Below are positions 47,640 to 56,812 of a stretch of 64,000 nt of DNA, piece after piece. A program made the translations under genes and the position numbers. Source of the DNA: Arthrobacter sp. MA-N2 (GTDB lineage Bacteria; Actinomycetota; Actinomycetes; Actinomycetales; Micrococcaceae); contig NZ_KI912155.1 in NCBI RefSeq assembly GCF_000517125.1, positions 3,150,034 through 3,214,033 on the forward strand, in the 5' to 3' direction. Positions within the stretch are counted from its first letter, which is position 1; each line of letters starts with the position of its first letter. The notes under the pieces were generated by a model, which made no database searches, was not told the origin of the DNA, and was given only the letters and a program-made list of their open reading frames with translations.

Positions 47640-50192
47640 CTATGCCGGGACGATGTTGACCAGTTTAGGCGCACGTACGATCACGGTGCGGATGCCACGG
47701 CCGTCGAGTGCCCGCTGCACGTTTTCGCTTGCCAACGCAAGCTCGCGCAGGGCGTCTTCACTGATGTCCGGCGATACGTCGAGGCGGTCGCGGACCTTGC
47801 CTTGGACCTGGACCACGGCCGTTACGGTGTCCTGGACAAGGAGCGACGGATCGTGGGAAGGCCAACCAGCGTTTGCCACGGAGGCCGGGTGGCCCAACTG
47901 GTTCCACAGGTCCTCGGCCGTGTACGGCGCGAAGAGGCTCAAGATGACCGCCACGGCCTCGGCGGCTTCGCGGACGGCAGGATCTGCGCCACCGGCCCCG
48001 GAATCGATGGTCTTGCGGGTGGCGTTGACGAGTTCCATCAACTTGGCCACCACGACGTTGAATTTGTTGTTGTCCAACAACTCCACGGCGTCGGCGATGG
48101 TCCTGTGAGTGACGGTGCGCAGGGCACGGTCACCGGTCGAGACGTCGACGCCGGGTTCGCTCGCGACGTCCTGGCCGAGGCGCCAGGCGCGGGCAAGGAA
48201 CTTCGCCGACCCTGACGGCGAAACATCCGCCCAGTCGACGTCGTCCTCGGGCGGGGAGGCGAAAACCATGGTCAGGCGGACGGCATCGACGCCGAACTTG
48301 TCCAGTTGCTCACTAAGGTCCACGCCGTTGCCGAGGGACTTGCTCATGGCCTTGCCGCCGTTGAGAACCTGGCCTTGGTTGAGCAGGGCGCTGAATGGCT
48401 CGTCGGCCGCAAGCATTCCCATGTCGTGGATGACCTTGGTGAAGAAGCGGGCGTACAGCAAATGCAGGATGGCGTGCTCCACGCCGCCCACGTATTGCCC
48501 CACGGGCATCCAGTCGTTGATCTTGGCCGGATCGAAGGGGCCCTCGGTGTAATGCGGGGAAACGAAGCGCAAGAAGTACCAGGACGAGTCCACGAACGTG
48601 TCCATGGTGTCCGTGTCGCGCTGGGCGGCCCGTCCGCAATTCGGGCACTCCACGTTGACCCATTCGGCCGCGGCAGCCAGAGGAGACGTACCCCGCGGCG
48701 ACAGAGCCTCGCCGCGAAGGTCTTCAGGCAGCCTGACGGGAAGTTGATCGTCCGGGACCGGGACCTCTCCGCATTCGGCGCAGTGGATGATGGGGATCGG
48801 TGTTCCCCAGAAACGCTGCCGGCTCAGTAGCCAGTCGCGCAAGCGGAAGTTGACGAACTTCTCCCCCGTTCCCAGCTTCTCCAAAATGTCGATGGCTGCC
48901 GGGACGGCCTCAGCCTTGGATAATCCATCCAGTTCGCCGGAGTTGATCAGGGTTCCCTCACCGGCGGAAGCAATACCGGTTTCCGCGGGGTTTTCCGCAC
49001 CGGTGTCCAGTACGGGACGCACCGGCAGATCAAAGGCCCGGGCGAAATCGAGGTCGCGCTGGTCATGGGCGGGTACCGCCATGATGGCCCCCGTGCCGTA
49101 GTCCGCGAGCACGTAGTCGGCGGCCCAGACGGGAAGTTTTTCACCGTTGAGGGGATTAATGGCGTAACGGCCGGTGAACACGCCTGTCTTCTCGCGCTCA
49201 GTCGACTGTCGCTCGATGTCCGACAGGGCCTTGACCCTTTCACGGTAGGCCATGAGGGCGTCATGGTGTTCGGGCGTGACCAGGTCCAATGCCAGGTGCG
49301 CGTCCGCGGCAACAACGAAGAACGTTGCCCCATACAGGGTGTCCGGGCGGGTGGTGAAGACAGTCACTTCACGCTCGGCCCTGGTATCCGCGGCTTCGAT
49401 GACGAACCGCACGTGTGCGCCCTCGGAGCGGCCGATCCAGTTGCGCTGCATCGCCAGTACCCGCTCGGGCCAGTGGCCTTGCAGTTCGGACATGTCGTCC
49501 AGCAAGCGGTCAGCGTAGTCGGTGATCTTGAAGTACCACTGATTCAGGGACTTCTTGGTGACCGGGGTTCCGCAGCGTTCGCAAGCGCCGTTGACCACTT
49601 GCTCGTTCGCCAGTACGGTCAAGTCCTTCGGGCACCAGTTGACCGGGGAATCCTTGCGGTAGGCAAGGCCACGCTCGTAGAAGCGCTTGAACAGCCACTG
49701 TGTCCAGCGGTAGTACTCGGGATCCGAAGTGTGCAGCCGGCGGGACCAATCGACAGAGATGGCATAACGCTTGAACGATGCCGCCTGGGTATCGATGTTG
49801 GCGTACGTCCACTCGCTTGGGTGGGCGTTGCGCTTGATGGCGGCGTTCTCCGCGGGCAGCCCGAAGGAGTCCCAGCCGATGGGGTGCAGGACGTCAAAGC
49901 CCTTCTGCCGCAGGTACCGGGCCACGACATCGCCCATGGCGAAGGCCTCGGCATGGCCCATGTGGAGGTCCCCGGAAGGGTAGGGGAACATGTCCAGGAC
50001 GTAGCGCCGCTCACGGGAGCCGTCGTCAACGGGAGTGAAGACTTTGAGGTCTTCCCAGACCTGCGGCCACTTGGCCTCCATCGAAGCGAAGCTGTAGACA
50101 CCCTCCTCGGGCGTCTCGCCTGCCACTGCTGACTGTGCTCCGGTTTCTGTCTCCGGCTGAACGCTCACTGCTGCCCTCTTCTGTTCTTCCAT
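47640..50192 (-). CDS. leuS: Leucyl-tRNA synthetase
   Basis: A class I synthetase that charges tRNA-Leu. The 850-residue protein has the HIGH-type motif HMGH at 77-80 and the KMSKS motif as KAMSKS, with zinc-binding cysteines (CPKD, CERCG; CAECG, CPNCG) and an editing domain between. ATG 50192 is chosen because AGGAGG lies 10 nt upstream; the frame extends to 50240. It is preceded by a Leu-rich leader peptide and terminator hairpin that together look like a transcription attenuator. Confidence 0.96.
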   Translation of the reverse strand: MEEQKRAAVSVQPETETGAQSAVAGETPEEGVYSFASMEAKWPQVWEDLKVFTPVDDGSRERRYVLDMFPYPSGDLHMGHAEAFAMGDVVARYLRQKGFDVLHPIGWDSFGLPAENAAIKRNAHPSEWTYANIDTQAASFKRYAISVDWSRRLHTSDPEYYRWTQWLFKRFYERGLAYRKDSPVNWCPKDLTVLANEQVVNGACERCGTPVTKKSLNQWYFKITDYADRLLDDMSELQGHWPERVLAMQRNWIGRSEGAHVRFVIEAADTRAEREVTVFTTRPDTLYGATFFVVAADAHLALDLVTPEHHDALMAYRERVKALSDIERQSTEREKTGVFTGRYAINPLNGEKLPVWAADYVLADYGTGAIMAVPAHDQRDLDFARAFDLPVRPVLDTGAENPAETGIASAGEGTLINSGELDGLSKAEAVPAAIDILEKLGTGEKFVNFRLRDWLLSRQRFWGTPIPIIHCAECGEVPVPDDQLPVRLPEDLRGEALSPRGTSPLAAAAEWVNVECPNCGRAAQRDTDTMDTFVDSSWYFLRFVSPHYTEGPFDPAKINDWMPVGQYVGGVEHAILHLLYARFFTKVIHDMGMLAADEPFSALLNQGQVLNGGKAMSKSLGNGVDLSEQLDKFGVDAVRLTMVFASPPEDDVDWADVSPSGSAKFLARAWRLGQDVASEPGVDVSTGDRALRTVTHRTIADAVELLDNNKFNVVVAKLMELVNATRKTIDSGAGGADPAVREAAEAVAVILSLFAPYTAEDLWNQLGHPASVANAGWPSHDPSLLVQDTVTAVVQVQGKVRDRLDVSPDISEDALRELALASENVQRALDGRGIRTVIVRAPKLVNIVPA

Positions 50193-50236
50193 GACGGTTT
50201 TGCCTCCTGCTCCGGGTCCCGGAAGGTCCCGGACAC

Positions 50237-50262
50237 ACAAAAGCCCCTCGGCAAGGAGGGGC
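50237..50262 (-). terminator. Attenuator terminator hairpin in the leuS leader
   Basis: On the minus strand a GCCCCTC / GAGGGGC stem (50256-50262 with 50243-50249, 6-nt loop) is followed directly by TTTT and then GTGTG. It lies 45 nt before the leuS start and inside its mRNA leader, so it would stop transcription before leuS. Confidence 0.75.
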
Positions 50263-50306
50263 GGCCGCTCGGTTCGCGTTCTCTAAGATCGACGTTTACC
50301 GGGCGG

Positions 50307-50333
50307 CTAGCTAAGCAGAAGGATCGCACGCAT
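50307..50333 (-). CDS. leuS leader peptide (putative)
   Basis: An eight-codon ORF, MRAILLLS, ends with TAG and contains three consecutive Leu codons (CTT CTG CTT). Its ATG begins 7 nt after a TAAGGT -10 box (50340-50345), so the mRNA would be leaderless. The stop overlaps by one base the first arm of a 10-bp helix (GCCGCCCGGT at 50298-50307 with ACCGAGCGGC at 50264-50273, one mismatch). The second arm can alternatively fold with the terminator's 5' arm. This is the expected arrangement for Leu-dependent attenuation of leuS. Confidence 0.75.
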   Translation of the reverse strand: MRAILLLS

Positions 50334-50339
50334 AAAGCC

Positions 50340-50345
50340 ACCTTA
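50340..50345 (-). promoter_or_regulatory. -10 box of the leuS leader transcript
   Basis: TAAGGT on the minus strand (TAnnnT type) ends 6 nt before the leader-peptide ATG. The -35 region falls within or next to the dyad at 50353-50378 and is not clear. Confidence 0.45.
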
Positions 50346-50352
50346 CCCGCCC

Positions 50353-50378
50353 GTTGCGTGTTTATGGAAACACGCAAC
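50353..50378. promoter_or_regulatory. Perfect 11-bp inverted repeat upstream of the leuS leader
   Basis: GTTGCGTGTTT (50353-50363) and AAACACGCAAC (50368-50378) flank a 4-bp spacer. The dyad covers the expected -35 region of the leuS leader promoter. No T-tract follows on the minus strand, so an operator is more likely than a terminator for glpK. Confidence 0.5.
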
Positions 50379-50431
50379 AAGTAGCCAAAAGTTCGAGGGA
50401 AGCCGCCTTTCGACGGAGGTGGGTGAACTGG

Positions 50432-50508
50432 GTTTCGATGGGGCGGCCCCTCGCCCGGGTGTGGTGGGCACCGCGAAGCGGGCGGGGCAGGGGCCGCCCC
50501 ATCGAAAC
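50432..50508. repeat. Long palindromic element between glpK and leuS
   Basis: A 20-bp perfect inverted repeat (50432-50451 with 50489-50508) beginning GTTTCGATGGGGCGGCCCCT encloses a 37-bp GC-rich interior that adds another 6-bp stem (50452-50457 with 50479-50484). It could end glpK transcription or be a REP-like intergenic repeat. The remaining sequence of this 362-bp gap holds the leuS leader and the dyad at 50353. Confidence 0.6.
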
Positions 50509-50554
50509 AGGCGAGGCGGCCCCTAGCTTAGGTGAGGCGGCCTTTCAAAGAGAC

Positions 50555-52069
50555 CTACTTAACGTCCTCGTCGACCCAATCCATGGACTTGGTGACTGCC
50601 TTCTTCCACAGACGCATTTGGCGGTCCCGTTCGCCCGCGTCCATCTGCGGCTCCCAGCGCTTGTCCTCGCCCCAGTTTGCGCTGAGCTCGCCGAGGTCTT
50701 TCCAGAAGCCGACGGCGAGGCCTGCCGCGTAGGCCGCACCCAGGGCCGTGGTTTCCACGACCTTAGGACGGACCACCGGCACACCCAGGATGTCCGCCTG
50801 GAACTGCATGAGCGCCTCATTGGCGACCATGCCGCCGTCGACCTTCAGCTCGGTCAGCGGAACGCCGGAGTCCGCGTTGACGGCGTCGAGCACTTCGCGG
50901 GTCTGGAACGCTGTGGCCTCCAGCGCTGCGCGGGCGATGTGACCCTTGTTGGCGAAGCGGGTGAGGCCCACGATGGCTCCGCGCGCGTCTGCGCGCCAGT
51001 ACGGGGCGAACAGGCCGGAGAACGCAGGCACGATGTAGACGCCGCCGTTGTCCTCGACGCTGGCCGCCAGCGTCTCCACCTCCGGAGCGGAACTGATCAT
51101 GCCTAGGTTGTCGCGGAGCCACTGGATCAGTGAACCCGTGACGGCAATGGAACCTTCCAAGGCATAATGCGGCTTGGCATCGCCCAGCTTGTAGCCGAGC
51201 GTCGTCAGCAAGCCGTTTTTCGAGTGGACGATCTCTTCGCCCGTGTTGAAGATCAGGAAGCATCCGGTGCCATAGGTGTTCTTCGCTTCTCCCGGCTCGA
51301 ACGCCGCCTGGCCAAAGGTCGCCGCCTGCTGATCGCCCAAGATGCCCGCGACCGGTACTTCGCGCAGCAGTTGGGAAGTGTGGACGGTGCCGTAAACCTC
51401 GGAGGAGGACTTGATGGCGGGCATCATCGACGCCGGCACGCCGAACGCGTCCAGAATGTCCTGGTCCCACTGCAGGGTGTCGAGGTCCATGAACATCGTG
51501 CGGGAGGCGTTCGTGACATCGGTGGCATGCACACCGCCGTCGACGCCGCCGGTCAGGTTCCACAAGACCCAGCAGTCGGTGTTGCCGAAGATCAGGTCGC
51601 CGGCTTCGGCCTTGGCCCGCGCACCTTCAACGTTGTCCAGGATCCACTTGATCTTGGTGCCGGAGAAGTACGTGGCCAGGGGAAGGCCGACCTTTTGCTT
51701 GAATCGCTCGGGTCCGCCGTCACGGGCGAGTTCGTCCACGATCGATTGGGTGCGCGTATCCTGCCAGACGATGGCGTTGTAGATCGGTTCGCCCGTGTTC
51801 TTGTCCCACACGACGGCGGTTTCGCGCTGGTTGGTGATACCTACGGCAGCGATGTCGTGGCGGGTCAGGTTGGCCTTGGACAAGGCCGAACCGACGACCT
51901 CCCTGACGTTGTTCCAGATTTCCACCGGGTTGTGCTCCACCCAACCGGCCTGGGGGAATATTTGCTCGTGCTCCATCTGGCCGGTGGAGACAATGTTGCC
52001 TGTGTGATCAAACACGATGGCGCGCGAGCTGGTGGTTCCCTGGTCAATGGCGATGACGTATTGCGACAT
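50555..52069 (-). CDS. glpK: Glycerol kinase
   Basis: GlpK phosphorylates glycerol to glycerol-3-phosphate. The 504-residue FGGY-family protein begins with [15 protein letters not shown], contains GITNQRET, the [15 protein letters not shown] segment and the closing [13 protein letters not shown]. Size and motifs are normal. It lies 58 nt downstream of glpF in a glpD-glpF-glpK operon. Confidence 0.97.
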   Translation of the reverse strand: MSQYVIAIDQGTTSSRAIVFDHTGNIVSTGQMEHEQIFPQAGWVEHNPVEIWNNVREVVGSALSKANLTRHDIAAVGITNQRETAVVWDKNTGEPIYNAIVWQDTRTQSIVDELARDGGPERFKQKVGLPLATYFSGTKIKWILDNVEGARAKAEAGDLIFGNTDCWVLWNLTGGVDGGVHATDVTNASRTMFMDLDTLQWDQDILDAFGVPASMMPAIKSSSEVYGTVHTSQLLREVPVAGILGDQQAATFGQAAFEPGEAKNTYGTGCFLIFNTGEEIVHSKNGLLTTLGYKLGDAKPHYALEGSIAVTGSLIQWLRDNLGMISSAPEVETLAASVEDNGGVYIVPAFSGLFAPYWRADARGAIVGLTRFANKGHIARAALEATAFQTREVLDAVNADSGVPLTELKVDGGMVANEALMQFQADILGVPVVRPKVVETTALGAAYAAGLAVGFWKDLGELSANWGEDKRWEPQMDAGERDRQMRLWKKAVTKSMDWVDEDVK

Positions 52070-52127
52070 TTTGACGTCCTTGTCTGCTTGCTGTGGTGCG
52101 GATACGGATTAGGGAGCGGGAGATGTA

Positions 52128-52877
52128 CTACTTGGCGACGGTTGCCATGATCGGCAGGGAGTGGGCGACGAGGCCGGCAATGGTTCCACCCAGGAGGGGA
52201 CCTACTACAGGAACCCAGGAGTAGGCCCAGTCGCTGGAGCCTTTGCCCTTGATCGGTAGAAGAGCGTGCGCGATGCGGGGGCCGAGGTCACGGGCCGGGT
52301 TGATGGCATAGCCGGTTGGTCCGCCGAGGGACGCGCCGATGCCGACGACGAGCAATGCCACCGCGAGCGGCCCCAGGCCGGAAGGAGTGCCGCCGAAGGT
52401 CAGGATCACGAAGACCAGCACGAACGTGCCGATGATTTCGGTGACGAGGTTCCACGGGTAGGAGCGGATGGCCGGTCCCGTGGAGAACACGGCGAGTTTG
52501 CTTGCTGCCAGCGGCTCGGCGTCGAAGTGCTGTTTGTGGGCGAGCCACGCGAAGACGGCGCCAAGGAATGCGCCGAGCAGTTCTCCACCGAAGTAGGTGA
52601 ACGTGGATGCCGCACTCACTGCCACTCCGGGGGCGAACTCGGCCTTGCCGTCAGCCAGGAGGCCAAGCGTCACGGCCGGGTTCAGGTGCGCACCGGACTT
52701 GGAAGCCACGTATACGCCGGCAAATACTGCGATGCCCCAGCCAAAATTCACCATCAGGAACCCGCCGTTGTTACCCTTCGTGCCCTTCAGCGCGACGTTT
52801 GCCACAACGCCACAGCCAAGCAGGGTAAGCATGCCGGTTCCGAACACTTCGGAAAGGAAAACAATCCCGAGAGACAT
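52128..52877 (-). CDS. glpF: MIP-family glycerol facilitator / aquaporin
   Basis: A glycerol channel in the plasma membrane. The 249-residue protein has six predicted helices with the two signature half-helices HLNPAVTLG and AINPARDLGPR. In the second, the Arg of the selectivity filter and the following Asp are those of glycerol facilitators rather than strict water channels. It stands between glpD and glpK; a 93-bp gap separates it from glpD and holds a CRP-like half-site. Confidence 0.95.
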   Translation of the reverse strand: MSLGIVFLSEVFGTGMLTLLGCGVVANVALKGTKGNNGGFLMVNFGWGIAVFAGVYVASKSGAHLNPAVTLGLLADGKAEFAPGVAVSAASTFTYFGGELLGAFLGAVFAWLAHKQHFDAEPLAASKLAVFSTGPAIRSYPWNLVTEIIGTFVLVFVILTFGGTPSGLGPLAVALLVVGIGASLGGPTGYAINPARDLGPRIAHALLPIKGKGSSDWAYSWVPVVGPLLGGTIAGLVAHSLPIMATVAK

Positions 52878-52953
52878 CTTTGACTCCTCATTTTCTTCTG
52901 TTGTCAGCCCTGCAGATTTTGTTAGGGCGTTTTGGCCGGAACAATCAAGCTGA

Positions 52954-52969
52954 TGTGACGTACATTACG
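52954..52969. promoter_or_regulatory. CRP/GlxR-like half-conserved site before glpF
   Basis: TGTGACGTACATTACG matches the left half of TGTGA-N6-TCACA exactly and the right half weakly. It is 76 bp upstream of glpF and would fit catabolite control of the glycerol genes. Confidence 0.3.
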
Positions 52970-52970
52970 T

Positions 52971-54797
52971 TCATGCGACGAGGCTGTGAACAGTCACGCC
53001 ATGAAAACGTTGAAGGACCTCCTGTGCATGCTGGATCTCGGCGTCACGCCTCGCTTCGTCCCAAGCAAGCTGCGCAGAAAGAACTTCGGCGATTTCGTTG
53101 AGGAGCTCCCCTGTCACGAGACCCCGGAAAGCCAGCGAGGTGCGGCGGATGAGGACATCCACGAGGTGCCCGATCTGTTCGTTGCCGGCCATGAATTCCA
53201 GTTCACGGACGCTGAGCTCGTTCGTGGAGCTCAGTTTCCGGTCCTCGCCTGCATGGAGGTAGGCGATGACGTCTTCGGCACGGGTCCCGTAGCGCGTCAG
53301 CAATCCGCTGACCCGGTCGGCGCCAAGGCCGGGAGACATGTGTCCCTTGACCCAGTCTTGGATCCCTTCTTCACTGTCCGGGAAGCCGGATCCGCCCCCG
53401 ATGGCGAGCTTCGCCGTCGAGACCTTGCGTTCCATGCCCAGTTCCCGGAGCACATCATCGCTGAGATGTTCGGCAAGGGCCCGGAAAGTGGTCCATTTTC
53501 CGCCGATCAAGGAAAGTACGACGGCGGCCTTGCCGCCTTGCGCGGCCACAGGACGGGAGGCTGGGCCCTCGCTTCGTTCGATGCGGTAGTCGCGGGAAAC
53601 GAACCCGGGCTGAGTGTCATCGTGGCGCGGAAGCGGCCGGACCCCGGCGAAACTGTAGACGATATGACCGCGGTCCACGGTGACGGAGGGGAAGACGTGT
53701 CCAATGAGGTCGAAGAAATAGTCGATCTCGGCTTCCGTACACACTGCGTCCTCGGCCATGTCGGCGTCCACATCGGTGGTGCCCACCAGGACACGGTCAC
53801 CCATGGGGTAGATCAGGACGATCCGCCCGTCCGTGTGTTCGAAGAAGATTTCGCGACCACCGCAGGCTGCGAGAAGCTCCGGGTGATCCAGCACAATGTG
53901 GGAACCTTTGGTCCCTCCCATGAAGTGGCTCGCGGTCCCCATCGCCTTGTTGGTGAGATCCACCCACGCCCCGGTCGTGTTGACGATGACGTCCGCATGG
54001 AAGCTGAACTCCTCGCCCGTGAGCTCATCCCGGAGCAAGACAGAACCCGCTGTGGCATCCACGCCAGCTGCGGGGTCCATGGACACCAGGGACACATAGT
54101 TGCTTGCGCGTGCGCTGCCGCCCGGCAGCCCGCTTCCGATGCCGGCCTTCTCGCCATCCTGTAGCACGTCGAGCGTAAGGCGCTCGGGATTGTGCACGGA
54201 AGCGTCGAAGTACGTGGCTGCGTATTTTATGCCGGGATGCAGCCGGGGCAGTTCGGTCAATGCTCTTTCCCTGCCGCGGAACTGATGGCGGGGGACGCTG
54301 CCCCCGTCGCGGGAGAAGAAGTCGTAAATGCTCAGCCCGAGCTTGATGAGGAAGGCGCCGCGTTCCTTCGGCTTCCCTTGCTTGTGGGTAAGGAATCGGG
54401 TGGGAGCGGAAAGGATGCCGGAGAAGGTGCTGAAGATGGGGATGGTTGTCTGCAGTGGCTTGACGTAGTGGGGAGCGATCTTCAAAAGCCGGTTGCGCTC
54501 GAGCACCGACTCTTTCACCAAGCGGAATTCGCCGTTCTCAAGGTAGCGGATACCGCCGTGGATCATATGGGACGAGGCTCCGCTGGCACCTTGGCAATAG
54601 TCACCGCGCTCGACGAGGGCAACGTCCACGCCCTGCAGCGCCAAATCACGGAAGGTAGCCACGCCGTTGATGCCGCCTCCGATGATCAGCACCCGGGCTT
54701 GCGGACGTTCACGAAGCGCGGAAGCCGAGTTTCGGCGAAGTGATCCCTCTGCGGACCTGAAAATGCTGTTGTATCCCAAAACTGCTCCCTTGGGCAT
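52971..54797 (-). CDS. glpD: Glycerol-3-phosphate dehydrogenase (FAD)
   Basis: GlpD oxidises glycerol-3-phosphate to dihydroxyacetone phosphate and passes electrons to menaquinone. The 608-residue protein has the FAD-binding GGGINGV followed by VALVERGDYCQGASGASSHMIHGG, the mid-protein GTTDVD, and the C-terminal four-helix domain. ATG 54797 is chosen from its family-like start; a GTG at 54836 is open but is close to the regulator's operator repeats. No clear ribosome site. First gene of glpD-glpF-glpK, divergent from a SorC-family regulator. Confidence 0.94.
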   Translation of the reverse strand: MPKGAVLGYNSIFRSAEGSLRRNSASALRERPQARVLIIGGGINGVATFRDLALQGVDVALVERGDYCQGASGASSHMIHGGIRYLENGEFRLVKESVLERNRLLKIAPHYVKPLQTTIPIFSTFSGILSAPTRFLTHKQGKPKERGAFLIKLGLSIYDFFSRDGGSVPRHQFRGRERALTELPRLHPGIKYAATYFDASVHNPERLTLDVLQDGEKAGIGSGLPGGSARASNYVSLVSMDPAAGVDATAGSVLLRDELTGEEFSFHADVIVNTTGAWVDLTNKAMGTASHFMGGTKGSHIVLDHPELLAACGGREIFFEHTDGRIVLIYPMGDRVLVGTTDVDADMAEDAVCTEAEIDYFFDLIGHVFPSVTVDRGHIVYSFAGVRPLPRHDDTQPGFVSRDYRIERSEGPASRPVAAQGGKAAVVLSLIGGKWTTFRALAEHLSDDVLRELGMERKVSTAKLAIGGGSGFPDSEEGIQDWVKGHMSPGLGADRVSGLLTRYGTRAEDVIAYLHAGEDRKLSSTNELSVRELEFMAGNEQIGHLVDVLIRRTSLAFRGLVTGELLNEIAEVLSAQLAWDEARRDAEIQHAQEVLQRFHGVTVHSLVA

Positions 54798-54830
54798 TGG
54801 TATGTGCGCTGCATCTCTTGACGTCGCACC

Positions 54831-54890
54831 TTGCACAACTATTCTTCGAAGGAGTGGAAAAAGAAATCAAGCTATTTGCACAAACGTGCA
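54831..54890. promoter_or_regulatory. TTGCACAA repeats between glpD and the SorC regulator
   Basis: TTGCACAAC at 54831-54839 and TTGCACAAA at 54876-54884 are direct repeats 45 bp apart. The second is part of a dyad TGCAC-N4-GTGCA (54877-54890). They lie between the divergent start codons, as expected for a SorC/DeoR-type operator. Confidence 0.5.
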
Positions 54891-54903
54891 GAACGGAACC
54901 GGG

Positions 54904-55878
54904 ATGCCACGCTCACGACCTTCGGACGCCCTCCGGGCAGCGCAGATGTACTACCTTCAGGACCTCACGATGGACGCGATCGCCCGGGAACTTCGGACCT
55001 CGCGTTCAACCGTCTCCCGCCTGCTGTCCTCGGCCCGCGAGTCAGGACTGGTGCAAGTCCAGATCCGCAGCCCGCTGGACTCCGCCCCCGAACTGGAGCG
55101 CATGATCCGCAGCCAATATGGGGTCGACGTGCATGTGGTTCCCGTTCTGGACACTTTGAACGAGGCGGAAACCCTTGACCGGGTCGCGATGCAGGCAGCA
55201 CGCACCATAGGTCCCCTCGTCGACTCAAACGCCATCATCGGCGTCGCCTGGGGTGCCACCATCAGTGCCGTCAGCAGGCATCTGACCCGCAAGATCACCC
55301 ACGACAGCACCGTCGTCCAGCTCAACGGTGCGGGCAACATGCAAACCACCGGAATCACGTACGCCAGCGACATCATGCGGCGCTTTGGCATCGCTTACGG
55401 CGCACGGGTGGAACAGTTCCCCGTGCCCGCATTCTTCGACCACGCCTCGACAAAGACTGCCATGTGGAATGAGCGAAGCGTCCAACGCGTGCTCGAACTC
55501 CAAGGCAAAATGAGCATCGCCATCTTCGGCGTGGGCTCGGTGCACGCGGACTACCCCAGCCACGTATATGCCGGCGGGTACCTCGACGAAACAGACCTCA
55601 ATCTGCTGGCGGGCTCGGACGTCGTGGGCGATGTCGCGACGGTCTTCTTCCGTGCCGATGGATCCTCCGACGGGATCACCCTCAACGAGCGTTCCACCGG
55701 TCCAAGCCACGAGCAGCTACGGCAGGTCAGGCGCCGGATCTGCGTCGTATCCGGCGCCTCCAAGATCAACGGCCTGCGCGGCGCCCTGGCAGCGAGGTTG
55801 GCCACCGACCTGATCGTGGACGAGGCCACCGCCAAACGGCTGGTGAGTTTCGGCAGTCCATCCGGAATGTTTGAATGA
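54904..55878 (+). CDS. SorC-family sugar/polyol-responsive transcriptional regulator
   Basis: The 324-residue protein has an N-terminal helix-turn-helix (LQDLTMDAIARELRTSRSTVSRLLSSA, about 17-45) and a large C-terminal sugar-binding domain with GVAWGATISAVSR, GAGNMQTTGITYASDIMRRF and IFGVGSVHADY. SorC proteins usually control neighbouring sugar or polyol genes and respond to a phosphorylated sugar. Divergence from glpD suggests control of the glycerol operon, with glycerol-3-phosphate a plausible effector (inference). ATG 54904 is favoured; a GTG at 54889 is in frame. Confidence 0.88.
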   Translation: MPRSRPSDALRAAQMYYLQDLTMDAIARELRTSRSTVSRLLSSARESGLVQVQIRSPLDSAPELERMIRSQYGVDVHVVPVLDTLNEAETLDRVAMQAARTIGPLVDSNAIIGVAWGATISAVSRHLTRKITHDSTVVQLNGAGNMQTTGITYASDIMRRFGIAYGARVEQFPVPAFFDHASTKTAMWNERSVQRVLELQGKMSIAIFGVGSVHADYPSHVYAGGYLDETDLNLLAGSDVVGDVATVFFRADGSSDGITLNERSTGPSHEQLRQVRRRICVVSGASKINGLRGALAARLATDLIVDEATAKRLVSFGSPSGMFE

Positions 55879-55920
55879 GCCTGAAACATTCCCGGCATCG
55901 AGGTAGGTAGAGTCTTGGCT

Positions 55921-56802
55921 ATGAAACCCTCGCCCCGGCTCAGTCTCAACAACGGCGTCTTGATTGACCAGCTAGGGTTCGGACTCTACAAAGTGCCACC
56001 GGCGGACGCCACGTCCCTGGTCGCCACGGCGCTCGGCACAGGTTACCGGCACTTCGATACCGCCGCCATGTATGGCAACGAAACCGGTGTGGGCCGCGGC
56101 ATCGGCAGCGCCGTCATACCGCCGGCCGGCGTGGACAGCAACACGGGAGGTTCCGGGGAAGGCACCCACCCGCTCTCACGCGAAGACGTCTTTGTGACCA
56201 CCAAGCTCTGGAACGAGGATCAGGGATACGACTCCACGCTCCGGGCATTCGACACTTCCATGGCAAACATCGGACTGGACTACATCGATCTGTACCTGAT
56301 CCACTGGCCGTGCGCCGCGCGCGGACTCTTCCAGGAGAGCTACCGGGCCATGGAAACCCTGTACCGCGAGGGGCGCGTACGCGCGATCGGAGTTTCCAAC
56401 TTCCAGCCGGCCCACCTTGAGGCCCTCATGCAAAAAGCCGAAGTAGTGCCCGCAGTGAACCAGATCGAACTGCACCCCTGGCTGCAGCAGACCCGGCTCC
56501 GGACCTTGCACGAGCAGTTGCGCATACGCACCGAGGCGTGGAGCCCGTTGGGCCGCGGACAGGTTCTCCACGATCCAGCCATCCAAGCCCTCGCCGACAA
56601 ATATGGCAAGACAGCCGCGCAAATCATCATCCGCTGGCACCTCCAATTGGGGAATATCGTCATTCCCAAGGCGAGCACTGCCGCACGCATCCAGGAGAAC
56701 TTCAGTGTCTTCGGCTTCGAGCTAGATACCGATGACATGGATGGCCTGGCCGCCCTCGAACGCCACCACCGCACCGGGTCACACCCGGATAACGTCAACT
56801 AG
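55921..56802 (+). CDS. Aldo/keto reductase
   Basis: A 293-residue AKR with the catalytic tetrad visible: Asp46 and Tyr51 (FDTAAMY), Lys in VTTKLW and His in LIHWP, then VSNFQPAHL and the NADPH-binding end VIPKASTAARIQENFSVF. An extra segment of about 15-20 residues (Gly/Ser/Pro-rich, around 65-85) is inserted before the VFVTTK strand, which most AKRs lack. ATG 55921 is preferred: TAGAGT at 55908-55913 is a -10 box ending 7 nt before it. TTG 55915 is an alternative. Next gene starts 10 nt later. Confidence 0.9.
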   Translation: MKPSPRLSLNNGVLIDQLGFGLYKVPPADATSLVATALGTGYRHFDTAAMYGNETGVGRGIGSAVIPPAGVDSNTGGSGEGTHPLSREDVFVTTKLWNEDQGYDSTLRAFDTSMANIGLDYIDLYLIHWPCAARGLFQESYRAMETLYREGRVRAIGVSNFQPAHLEALMQKAEVVPAVNQIELHPWLQQTRLRTLHEQLRIRTEAWSPLGRGQVLHDPAIQALADKYGKTAAQIIIRWHLQLGNIVIPKASTAARIQENFSVFGFELDTDDMDGLAALERHHRTGSHPDNVN

Positions 56803-56812
56803 GACCCGCCGA

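Noticed and set aside
50165..50380. A 71-codon minus-strand frame across the leuS leader
   Set aside because: It crosses the attenuator hairpin and the 26-bp dyad, has no ribosome site and no family similarity; the eight-codon Leu peptide in another frame explains the region better.
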